Part shown: positions 17,652-25,796 of the stretch, piece after piece
How positions within the stretch are numbered: position 1 is the first letter of the stretch
Layout of the letters: each line of letters begins with the position of its first letter
Position numbers and translations under genes: made by a program
Source: Bacillota bacterium
GTDB taxonomy: Bacteria; Bacillota; Clostridia; Lachnospirales; Lachnospiraceae
Assembly (NCBI GenBank): GCA_023399055.1
Contig: JAEWQV010000010.1
Span: 372,001-436,000, forward strand
Reading direction: 5' to 3'
DNA: 64,000 nucleotides
The notes under the pieces: model-generated
Seen by the model: the letters and a program-made list of their open reading frames with translations, nothing else
Databases searched by the model: none
What the model was told of the DNA's origin: nothing

Positions 17652-17680
17652 AAGTTACTATGTTTTTATTAATTCGTCAA
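17652..17680 (-). promoter_or_regulatory. Candidate promoter of the GH51 copy B / GH43 unit
   Basis: On the minus strand, TTGACG (17675-17680) is followed after 17 bases by TAACTT (17652-17657), a weak -10. The flanking block is conserved with 12300-12328, which is the main support for function. Confidence 0.45.
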
Positions 17681-17738
17681 TAGTTTATATGAATTATCCT
17701 GAAGCAATTTTTGAACTTTTTATTGCATTAATTAATTA

Positions 17739-17767
17739 TTGACTTCAACAATGAGAAACACTATAAT
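17739..17767 (+). promoter_or_regulatory. Sigma-A promoter of the ArsR-type regulator
   Basis: TTGACT (17739-17744), a 17-base spacer and a perfect TATAAT (17762-17767) point toward the regulator gene at 17948. The implied leader is about 170 bases. A weaker TTGATA-like box lies further downstream and could be a second start. Confidence 0.7.
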
Positions 17768-17947
17768 ATTCCTATGTTTCATCAAATTTTACTTGATATT
17801 TATGGTAAAATATATTACATTTCTTATAGGGTGTTTGCTATTTATAACCGTTATTTTACACGTTTTTACATAATTATCGCAAATATCGGTCAATTATTTA
17901 ATTTAATAAAGAAAAGAAAATTCAAATAGTTTTTCATAGGAGGTATT

Positions 17948-18874
17948 ATGCTATATTTTAAATCCATACAGGATGCTGAAGAGGTGTTAAAGGCTTTAAG
18001 CACCCCCATGCGTCTGAAGATAATGGAGCTTATTTACGAGGATGATCAGCTTAGTATGAATGACCTTGCAGAAGCCCTTAATTTAACGAATAGCGCAATC
18101 TCAATGCATGTAAGCAAGCTTGAAAAGGCAGGGCTCGTAAAGATTCGTACCACTGCTGGCAAGCGTGGTACAATGAAAATAGTTCGTCCTCGCCACGATA
18201 GATTAATGATTGATTTAGCACCGATCAAAGAAACACGTGACTTCTATCAGGATGATATTCGAATTGGTTATTTTAATAATTTTAAAATAAACCCGACTTG
18301 TGGTTTGGCTACCGTGAAGAAAATAATTGGAGAATTAGATGACAGAAGATATTTTATGTTCCCAGAACGTTTCGACGCTGGTATTTTATGGTTTGCCAAT
18401 GGATTTATCGAATACAACCTACCTAACCATTTAATTGCAGGACAAACATTATCCGAGCTTCAGATTTCGTTCGAAATCTGTTCCGAGTGTCCTGAATTTA
18501 ACGAGGATTATCCCTCCGATATTTATTTTTCCATTAACGGAACCTCCTTGGGTATGTGGGTTAGTCCCGGAGACTATGGTTCTAGAAAAGGCTTCCTTAA
18601 CCCATTATGGTGGCCGGAGCGTTTAAATCAATATGGTCTACTTAAGACCTTAATTATTAATTCGGATGGAACATTTATGGATGGCAGTAGTCAGATTTCC
18701 AAGACTACCATTGAAGATCTCGAGATCGATTATTCCAGCAATATAACATTTCGTTTGGAAGTACCGAAAGATACTGCCAATTGCGGAGGTTTAACGTTAT
18801 TCGGGGAGGATTTTGGTGATCATAATCAGGCTATTCGAGTAAAAGCATTTTACCGTGATAACACAAAAGAATAA
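17948..18874 (+). CDS. ArsR-type transcriptional regulator with large C-terminal domain
   Basis: This is a DNA-binding protein of 308 residues, much longer than the usual ~100-residue ArsR family. Residues 10-80 form a winged helix-turn-helix: LKALSTPMRLKIMELI, then the recognition helix region LNLTNSAISMHVSKLEKAGL, then a wing (RTTAGKRGTMKIVRP). No metal-binding Cys motif is visible in this part. The remaining ~220 residues look beta-rich with many aromatics (NPLWWPERLNQYG) and may bind a sugar ligand, which is inference. AGGAGGT precedes the ATG. Because it is divergent from the GH51/GH43 unit and sits centrally among arabinan genes, it is the best candidate regulator of this locus. Confidence 0.75.
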   Translation: MLYFKSIQDAEEVLKALSTPMRLKIMELIYEDDQLSMNDLAEALNLTNSAISMHVSKLEKAGLVKIRTTAGKRGTMKIVRPRHDRLMIDLAPIKETRDFYQDDIRIGYFNNFKINPTCGLATVKKIIGELDDRRYFMFPERFDAGILWFANGFIEYNLPNHLIAGQTLSELQISFEICSECPEFNEDYPSDIYFSINGTSLGMWVSPGDYGSRKGFLNPLWWPERLNQYGLLKTLIINSDGTFMDGSSQISKTTIEDLEIDYSSNITFRLEVPKDTANCGGLTLFGEDFGDHNQAIRVKAFYRDNTKE

Positions 18875-18938
18875 GAGCTATAATTAGAGACAAAGAATAA
18901 GCAATCTAATAAATTAAGGTGTATTAATATATTGTGAA

Positions 18939-19061
18939 GCAAAAAAGTGCGTATATGTATTAACTGGATTCGCCTTACCATCCTGTGTTTTGCTATAGTA
19001 TAAGCAAACACAGGATGTGGGTAATCACCAGCTGAAACACATATACGCACTTTTTCTTTGC
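18939..19061. repeat. Long nested palindrome (about 123 bases)
   Basis: The outer arms are perfect over 17 bases: AAAAAGTGCGTATATGT (18942-18958) and its complement (19039-19055). Inside them a second near-perfect inverted repeat pairs TTACC and ATCCTGTGTTT with GCT (18975-18994) against 19003-19024, around a short AT loop. The outer right arm ends in a T-rich run. It lies between the regulator and a small membrane-protein gene that converge on it. It may be a two-way terminator, a structured RNA or a MITE-like insertion. The rest of the 18875-19259 gap is plain A+T-rich sequence with no ORF. Confidence 0.7.
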
Positions 19062-19259
19062 TATAGATTATTTATCATTCATTCCTGATTTTTCTTTATT
19101 TTTTATTTCTACTTTATTATTTATTTTTTATTTATCTTATTCAAATTTCTGTTTAATTTTATCTTCTGCATTATAAAATAAATACAACATCATAAACACA
19201 TATGAGAAGCACTTGTGGATTTAATTTTAAAATTACATTTTAATTCAGGTCTCCTCTAA

Positions 19260-19499
19260 TCATTCATTGGCGGTGAGACGTGAAACACTTCTTATTATTC
19301 GATATATAAACATAATTATAGCGCCAGCAATGGCTACATATAACATTGTGATTAATTTAAGGTCTAACATTGATTGAAATACAAAGGAAATGATTAAAAG
19401 AAAGAGCATAATATACACAAATGTAACAAGTGAAACTATGAAGGACCATATTAATTCCTTTAACAAATCCATTCTCGTAGGTTTATTCAGTTTATCCAT
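19260..19499 (-). CDS. Small two-helix membrane protein, unknown
   Basis: This is a 79-residue protein with a charged N-terminus (MDKLNKPTRMDLLKEL) and two strongly hydrophobic segments (LVTFVYIMLFLLIISFVF and ITMLYVAIAGAIIMFIY) separated by a short polar turn. It ends in a basic tail. I do not recognise a family with certainty. The ribosome site is only fair (GAAGGGG about 12 bases before the ATG). It stands alone between arabinan genes. The membrane pattern argues that it is real, but expression is unproven. Confidence 0.5.
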   Translation of the reverse strand: MDKLNKPTRMDLLKELIWSFIVSLVTFVYIMLFLLIISFVFQSMLDLKLITMLYVAIAGAIIMFIYRIIRSVSRLTANE

Positions 19500-19750
19500 C
19501 CTTCTACATCATCCCCTTCTCTATAAGCAAATAACATTCTCAAACTTCACAATCTATCTTTATTATGCTTGATAAAATCGAAACAAAGATCTAGTTAGTT
19601 TAAGTTTCTGATTTATATTATCTCTTCTAACATTTTATAACTATTATAACCGAGCGTTAAATATAAAGTCAATATCTCGATTGCTTTTTATTTCATTATA
19701 TATTAAAATATTATATATTTCAATTAACTATTGATACTTAGGAGGAGTGT

Positions 19751-22447
19751 ATGAATAAAACAATAAGGTTGATTTTGCTATGTAGTCTACTTTTCTGCCT
19801 CATGTTCACAAGTGCTTGTAAAAATAATCAGGAAGAGAACATAGTTCCAGACCTCGATAACACGGAGGTTTCTAATCCCCCTGAACCCACACAGGCAGTC
19901 CAGCTATCTGGAGACTATGATTATTCTTTAGCCGTCAATGGCTCAGAAAGCTACAAAATCAGCAGTCTTCTTTACGGTTTATTCCTGGAGGATATTAATT
20001 TTGCTGCAGATGGAGGGCTTTATGCCGAACTGCTCAAAAATCGTTCCTTTGAGTATGGCTCTTTAGCCGTGAGGGGCAGCTTGCACGGATGGGTAGCTAC
20101 AGATAATATTACTTTTGATATTATGGATGGCTGTGCCGATAAAAGTTATCTGAATGAAAATAATCCTCAGTATGCTCGTGTTGCCAATCCATCAAGCACT
20201 TTAGGCGGCATAGGAAATGTTGGATTTCTGGATGGTTTATCTGTGATAAAAGATGCTAACTATAACTTTAGCGGGTATTTCAAATCCTCTACTGGCTATC
20301 ATGGTGCCATCACACTTCAATTGAAGGGTAATGATGGAACCATTTATGGGGAATCCACGATAACAGAGATTGGTTCTACCTGGACAAAGTACAAGTCCAC
20401 TATAACCGCCTCTGCTACAATCTCAGAGGGTCTTAAGCTGTTCGTAATGATTAATGAAGGCTCAGTTGACATGGATATGATTTCATTATTTCCTAAAGAC
20501 ACCTATCAAGGAAGAGAAAATGGATTACGAAAAGATTTAGCTCAAGCCTTGGAGGATTTATCCCCTAAATTCCTGCGATTTCCTGGTGGTTGTGTGGTAG
20601 AAGGAGAAACCTTAGAGAACGCTTACAACTGGAAAGCTTCTATTGGTAATGGATTGGCATTTACCATCAATGGTGAGGTAACTTATGGGGATGTAGCAAC
20701 CAGGCCACAGGGCGAAAATTTATGGGGTGATCAAAATAATGCAACCACTCACCCTTACTATATGAGTTATGGATTGGGATTTTACGAGTACTTCTTATTA
20801 TGTGAAGATATAAAAGCAGCACCAGTTCCCATTGTAAATGCCGGTCTTTCCTGCCTTATCCAAGGTACCAGATCCGTCGGAATTCCAGCACAAGCTGCAG
20901 AAATAGGTACACCGGAATTCGAGCAATATGTTCAGGATGCTCTGGATCTTGTGGAATTCTGCAAAGGTGATGAAAATACAAAATGGGGTGCCATTCGTAT
21001 TGCAATGGGGCACAAAGAGCCATTTGACCTCACCTACCTTGGCATAGGTAATGAACAATGGAGCAATGACTATTATAATCGTTACGAAGAGTTTAAGAAG
21101 ACTTTTGATCAAGCAAAGCTTGATAATCCTGAACTTTATGGTGATATTGAGCTGATTGTTGCGAATGGCCCAACGTCTTCTGATCAATTTGCCTGGAATA
21201 AAATTAATTCATTTGGAACCGATTATGCCGGTTTGGTAGATGAGCATTATTATAATGTACCTAGTTGGTTTTTAACTAACACCAATCGTTATGATACCTA
21301 TGACCGTTCAAGTACCCCTGTTTTCTTGGGTGAATATGCTGCTAAGTCAAACAACACAGAAGCTGCACTTGCGGAAGCTGCTTATATGACCGGTTTAGAA
21401 CGCAACGGAGATATTGTAAAATTGGCTTCCTATGCACCGCTCTTTGGTAACAGTACCTCCTATCAATGGTCACCTGATATGATATGGTTTCAAAATGATA
21501 TGCTCTGGAAATCTGCAAATTATTATGTACAGCAGTTGTTCTCAACGAATCAAAGCAAACAAGTAATAAAATCAGAGTTAAGTAAAATTTCCCCCTCTGA
21601 AACCAGAAGCAGTATTTCAGGTAAAGTCGGCATCGGTACCTGGATGACCTCAGCTACCTTTGATAATATTAAGATTATTAGTAATGAAACAAAAGAGGTC
21701 CTTTACTCTGAAGACTTTAGTACTGAAAGCACTGATTCCTTTACACAGATTGCTGGTTCCTGGGCTTACAAAGATGGACAGATGATCCAAACCAACACCT
21801 CAAATCCAAGAAATACAATTACTGGCGATGTTTCCTTTGTGGGAGATACCAACTGGACCAATTACACATTAACAATGACAGCCATCAAATTATCTGGAAG
21901 CGAGGGATTTCTTATTCCCTTCGCTGTAAAAGACGAAAATAATTATTTTCATTGGAATATTGGCGGATGGAACAATACCGTATCTTGTTTAGAACAAATA
22001 TCCGGTGGATCAAAAAGCGGACAAATCGCTTCCACTGTTACTAATTTAAAGGTGGAGACTGGGAAGGCTTATGAAATTAAAATTGTTGTTAACGAAAACT
22101 CGATTGAATGTTATTTAGACGGTAAAGGATTAATTAAATATACCCTACCAAAAGTTGATGCTGTCTATCAGGTTGTAGGTGTGGATGATACTGGCGATAT
22201 GATTATCAAAATTGTCAACGTTTCAGATACACAACAAAATGTTTTGGTTCAATTGAATGACATTTCCTTAGCTTCCGAGACTGCTGTTCTATCTGTGCTT
22301 GCAGCAAATGATGCCGGAGATATGAATACTCCTACAGATCCAAAAAAAGTTGCCATAATAGATTCTACAATTATTATTAATAATAACATCTCTTATTCTG
22401 CACCCAAATACTCTGTAAGTATAATAAGAGTACCGATTAATAAGTAA
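19751..22447 (+). CDS. Lipoprotein GH51-type alpha-L-arabinofuranosidase with carbohydrate-binding insert
   Basis: This is a surface-anchored arabinofuranosidase of 898 residues. The lipobox FTSAC gives Cys23. An N-terminal segment (YGLFLEDINFAADGGLYAEL) typical of the extracellular GH51 branch is followed by a beta-sandwich insert (about 105-250). The TIM barrel has LRFPGGCVVEG, acid/base Glu435 (GIGNEQWS) and nucleophile Glu528 (VFLGEYAA). A concanavalin-like module (about 610-810, DWTNYTLTM, FHWNIGGWNNT) and the usual C-terminal beta domain close the protein. It is only distantly related to the two cytoplasmic GH51 copies. TAGGAGGAG precedes the ATG. It is monocistronic, ending at the terminator at 22505. 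Likely role: debranching of arabinan or arabinoxylan outside the cell. Confidence 0.9.
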   Translation: MNKTIRLILLCSLLFCLMFTSACKNNQEENIVPDLDNTEVSNPPEPTQAVQLSGDYDYSLAVNGSESYKISSLLYGLFLEDINFAADGGLYAELLKNRSFEYGSLAVRGSLHGWVATDNITFDIMDGCADKSYLNENNPQYARVANPSSTLGGIGNVGFLDGLSVIKDANYNFSGYFKSSTGYHGAITLQLKGNDGTIYGESTITEIGSTWTKYKSTITASATISEGLKLFVMINEGSVDMDMISLFPKDTYQGRENGLRKDLAQALEDLSPKFLRFPGGCVVEGETLENAYNWKASIGNGLAFTINGEVTYGDVATRPQGENLWGDQNNATTHPYYMSYGLGFYEYFLLCEDIKAAPVPIVNAGLSCLIQGTRSVGIPAQAAEIGTPEFEQYVQDALDLVEFCKGDENTKWGAIRIAMGHKEPFDLTYLGIGNEQWSNDYYNRYEEFKKTFDQAKLDNPELYGDIELIVANGPTSSDQFAWNKINSFGTDYAGLVDEHYYNVPSWFLTNTNRYDTYDRSSTPVFLGEYAAKSNNTEAALAEAAYMTGLERNGDIVKLASYAPLFGNSTSYQWSPDMIWFQNDMLWKSANYYVQQLFSTNQSKQVIKSELSKISPSETRSSISGKVGIGTWMTSATFDNIKIISNETKEVLYSEDFSTESTDSFTQIAGSWAYKDGQMIQTNTSNPRNTITGDVSFVGDTNWTNYTLTMTAIKLSGSEGFLIPFAVKDENNYFHWNIGGWNNTVSCLEQISGGSKSGQIASTVTNLKVETGKAYEIKIVVNENSIECYLDGKGLIKYTLPKVDAVYQVVGVDDTGDMIIKIVNVSDTQQNVLVQLNDISLASETAVLSVLAANDAGDMNTPTDPKKVAIIDSTIIINNNISYSAPKYSVSIIRVPINK

Positions 22448-22504
22448 ACAAAACTTTAATAATACGACAAAGTTGTTTCACTTGTCATGAATTAGCAATT
22501 GGAA

Positions 22505-22545
22505 GAAGGATGCCCTATTCTATACCGCAGGACATCCTTCTTTTT
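22505..22545 (+). terminator. Rho-independent terminator after the lipoprotein GH51 gene
   Basis: The stem GAAGGATG-C-CCT (22505-22516) pairs with AGG-A-CATCCTTC (22529-22540) with one C-A mismatch, followed by five T. The loop is 12 bases. It clearly ends the plus-strand transcript. Confidence 0.85.
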
Positions 22546-22720
22546 ATCAAATACTAGAAATAAGTTTGGTGTTATACTAACCTTATACTTACTGAAGGCT
22601 TTACATCAATAAAAAATATCTGTACCTATACCTAGAGAGGTAAAAAGCATTCTTTATTATCCCTAAATCAGGTGAGAGTTTCATTATCCCCCAGTATTCA
22701 GGAGTTCCATAATTTATCAA

Positions 22721-24532
22721 TTAACTTTCTACAATGTTAAAATAAACGGAGTACTTTTCATCTGTTATTTCATATAGTGGCATAAAATTTATATTTTGAA
22801 CTTGATTTATTGTCTTAAACGCACCTTGCTTCCATGGAAATATCTGATATTTATGTTCGTACTGTGCCATCAGAAATTCTGACGGATTATTGTAATCTCC
22901 AACTATCCGCTTCTCACTATCACAAAGGCCTGCTAATACGATTGGTCCTTCCATAATAGCATAGGTATTTAACATATCTGGCAATGAAACTGTTGTTAAC
23001 CCACAAGGGAAATACAGCCTCAAATCATTATCTGTCCATTCTCGAGTAATGTTAATATAGCCATCTTCGATTTCGTATTCATATGTTTTATCATCAATAA
23101 TTACCACAGGTTTATCTTTCACCCATCCAGGTACTCTAAAAGAAAGTGTGAATTCAGTCTTCTTTGCGTACACCTTAAATATCAGTGACCATCTGGACAT
23201 CTGGCTATCATCTCTTTCATCAAAAAGAGCAAGTTCATTATAACCTTTCATATCAACTGTCTGCCCTATGGTAATGTCTGTATTATTACATCTCCACTTT
23301 ATTTCTGAAGGTATATACTGACTGATAAAAAGCCTGTCTTTCTCTTCAAAATATATGATGGAATTGTACATGGCCTGTGCCTGAACCATTGTTCCATGAC
23401 AACACCAGAAATCACGAGTCTTACTACCCCACTTTTTTGTACTTCCCGCCCTAAGTGGCAGAAAATAGGTCGGCATGCCTGTGTGCATATTCTGCTGTGC
23501 AAGCAAGCCATTGTATAGGTTCTTTTCTATATAATCAGCATAGGAAGTATCCTTCGTCCATGTATAGAGATACAGAGCCAATCTTATCATATTATAAACC
23601 GTACAAAATTCCTGATTTGTATCACTTAAAAAATGTCCCAGTTTATTCGGGTGTGTCCAATATTCTCCGGAACCATGCCCACCTGTACAGTAATATCCTC
23701 GATCTGTAACAGCATTTTTCCAAAATGCTTCGGTTATACTCCTCCATTTTTCTTCCTTGGTGATTTCATACATCTTAGCCGCACCATGTGCCCACGGAAT
23801 ACTGGCATTTACATGGCAATTACTTAACACATCCTTACCAGCTTCCAAACCTTTAAATAATCCTGAATTACTATAGCTCTTTGCAAGCTCCATATATTTT
23901 TCATTTCCAGTTGCTTCATAAATAGTTAGCCAGGTTTCCAGCATACCAGCTTCTTCACCGCTATAAATGGCATTTGAGCCTTTTTTCTGATTATCATCTA
24001 TCCATCTAAGATACCAGTCACTCAACTTATCAAGAATTATTAAGGCTTTCTTATTCCCTGCAATTATATATGCCTCTGACAGACCCATAATTGTTTTGTG
24101 CATTACATACTGTGGCGACCATACCTGCTGTGAATTTTCAAGTTTTTTAAAATATTTCTCTGGTATAGAGCCTATCCATTCCCCTCCGTTTAATTCCTGA
24201 CATCTAGCAAGCTCATCTATGATTCGGTCTAGCTTGGCTTTTAACTCACAGTCCTCCTCTGATGCATAAATAGATGCTGCCGCAGACAACCAATGCCCTA
24301 AAAAATGTCCCCGCAGCTGACAGGTAGGTGCGTCCCATCCCCAATAAATCTCGTCCGTATCTGGATTATGTAATACTTGTAACCCCGGTAATATGATACC
24401 GGCTTCTAAATAGAAATTTTGAAGCAGTCCATTATTTTTTAGGCTTAATAAATATTGGCGGTTAAGATCAAATCTTTCTTTAAAAATACTTGGTAATAGC
24501 TTAACTTGTTCTTTACTCCTAGTTGTTAACAT
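22721..24532 (-). CDS. GH127 beta-L-arabinofuranosidase (DUF1680)
   Basis: This is a 603-residue cytoplasmic glycosidase of the GH127 family, releasing beta-linked L-arabinofuranose. The zinc-site and catalytic residues known from Bifidobacterium HypBA1 are all visible: Glu308 and Cys310 (NQEFCTVYNM), and Cys377-Cys378 (RDFWCCHGT), the first corresponding to the nucleophile. An alpha/alpha-barrel signature (EEAGMLETWLTIYEATGNEKY) precedes them and a C-terminal beta domain follows. There is no signal peptide, and GAGGTGA precedes the ATG. It stands alone, divergent from a broken AraC regulator. Substrates could be hydroxyproline-rich glycoprotein glycans or beta-arabinosyl ends, complementing the alpha-specific enzymes of the locus. 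Confidence 0.9.
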   Translation of the reverse strand: MLTTRSKEQVKLLPSIFKERFDLNRQYLLSLKNNGLLQNFYLEAGIILPGLQVLHNPDTDEIYWGWDAPTCQLRGHFLGHWLSAAASIYASEEDCELKAKLDRIIDELARCQELNGGEWIGSIPEKYFKKLENSQQVWSPQYVMHKTIMGLSEAYIIAGNKKALIILDKLSDWYLRWIDDNQKKGSNAIYSGEEAGMLETWLTIYEATGNEKYMELAKSYSNSGLFKGLEAGKDVLSNCHVNASIPWAHGAAKMYEITKEEKWRSITEAFWKNAVTDRGYYCTGGHGSGEYWTHPNKLGHFLSDTNQEFCTVYNMIRLALYLYTWTKDTSYADYIEKNLYNGLLAQQNMHTGMPTYFLPLRAGSTKKWGSKTRDFWCCHGTMVQAQAMYNSIIYFEEKDRLFISQYIPSEIKWRCNNTDITIGQTVDMKGYNELALFDERDDSQMSRWSLIFKVYAKKTEFTLSFRVPGWVKDKPVVIIDDKTYEYEIEDGYINITREWTDNDLRLYFPCGLTTVSLPDMLNTYAIMEGPIVLAGLCDSEKRIVGDYNNPSEFLMAQYEHKYQIFPWKQGAFKTINQVQNINFMPLYEITDEKYSVYFNIVES

Positions 24533-24931
24533 TTCTTCACCTCTAATTCATAATATTTTTTACTTCATAGGCAGTAATATTGAGTTATAGATGGGTTTCT
24601 TACATGAACTACTTGTCACATAAATTAATTACTACCAGAGCATGCAATTTAATGGGTCCTTTACATAAACAATCCTACAAAATAAACTCACTATCTAACT
24701 ATTAGTTTAGATTTTATTACTATATAAATCAACTTATAGAAGATTATAAAAGGTGCTATTTCTTAGGTTTTTCTAAATATTATATTTATTAATAAAAAAC
24801 AAATCGCATCCAATTGTAATGAAAGAAAACAAATTAAAAAAACCATATAGATATTTATACTTTGAGAGCCTATAATAATTGATAACAACCGGTTAACCTA
24901 CATTACATAAATTATAACTCTGTATAGAGAG
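24533..24931. other. Divergent region between GH127 and the AraC-type remnant
   Basis: This is a 399-base A+T-rich stretch. A TATAAT occurs near 24870 toward the AraC remnant but without a convincing -35. I see no ORF, strong hairpin or repeat here. Confidence 0.4.
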
Positions 24932-25674
24932 GTGGTTTATTATTCTTATATGGATACACAATATTTACTTTCATCAACAACAGCTCCACTCAAATATCTT
25001 TCCAGTGGAAATTTCATTAGTAAAAATAACTTTTTTCATCATAGACGCAATTTTGATCTTTATGTATTAATCATGGTAAAAGAAGGTACTTTATATATTA
25101 CCCAGAGTGATGTTAATTACAGTTTAGGTCCAAATGAATATCTATTTCTAAAAGCAAATGAAGAACATTACGGTTTTAAGTCATCCTCCTGCAAATTATC
25201 GTATTTGTGGGTTCATTTTCTCTTTACGAATACGGTAACTATTCTAGATGAACATTTTATGAATATTTTTTCGGAGAGAATATCACAAGATTTAATATCG
25301 GAACGGTATATTTTACCCTTATCCGGTAGAATCTCTCCTACACAACGTGCTACCTTACTATTTAATCAATTACTCGACTTATCAAGACAAGAAGTAATAT
25401 ACTTAAATCCAATGATAGACTACGCTTTAAGCTTACTACTTATGGAAATTTCTCAGGAATTTATAGAAATACATTTTAATATGAAAAATAAGATACCACC
25501 AAAAGTTTTAATGATAATGGAATGGATTAAAGCTAATTATTACCACCAATCAAAGAAACTGCTTTCTCAAGCGGTTTTACCGATGAAAAACATTATATGA
25601 AAACTTTCAAGAGAACTGAAGGTATAACCCCACTACAATATAAAAAAGCTTTCACAAGAAAAATGATAAACTAA
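24932..25674 (+). pseudogene. AraC-family regulator, broken in the DNA-binding domain
   Basis: The N-terminal cupin-like sensor domain is intact (HHRRNFDLYVLIMVKEGTLY, LGPNEYLFLKANEEHYGF), and the open frame stops after about 222 residues at 25600. In the next frame the sequence continues with GFTDEKHYMKTFKRTEGITP and LQYKKAFTRK, ending at 25674. This is the second helix-turn-helix of an AraC protein. Only about a dozen residues (QSKKLLSQ) separate the sensor part from that segment, where about 60-70 are expected, so the first HTH is largely deleted and the frame is shifted. The gene therefore probably cannot bind DNA. It faces GH127, which it presumably once controlled. Start is GTG at 24932 or ATG at 24950. 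Confidence 0.8.
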
Positions 25675-25796
25675 ATATATCAAAGGGGTAGGGTTATTGT
25701 AACAGGTGAAATTGAGCTCCCTATACCTGTCACCATTTTAATAGTAAGATTAGTTTTTCATTCAATTAGGCACTATAGATAATAGGTAACTATACT

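Larger units (their letters stand above)
17580..17947. other. Divergent control region between GH51 copy B and the ArsR-type regulator
   Basis: This A+T-rich region holds one promoter in each direction (listed separately). It also carries a perfect 8-base dyad, ATTATTTA (17597-17604) and TAAATAAT (17611-17618), immediately upstream of the GH51 ribosome site, a plausible operator. The 39 bases ending at 17680 match the copy A control region in order and spacing. No ORF is seen. Confidence 0.55.

Noticed and set aside
24533..24931. Promoters in the GH127 / AraC gap
   Set aside because: TATAAT-like boxes occur by chance in this A+T-rich sequence, and none has a convincing -35 at the right distance.
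25680..25796. Terminator or attenuator hairpin (ACAGGT ... ACCTGT, with TAGGG ... CCCTA) after the cluster
   Set aside because: Pairings are short and mutually exclusive, loops are long, and no T-run follows in either direction, so I cannot support a terminator.
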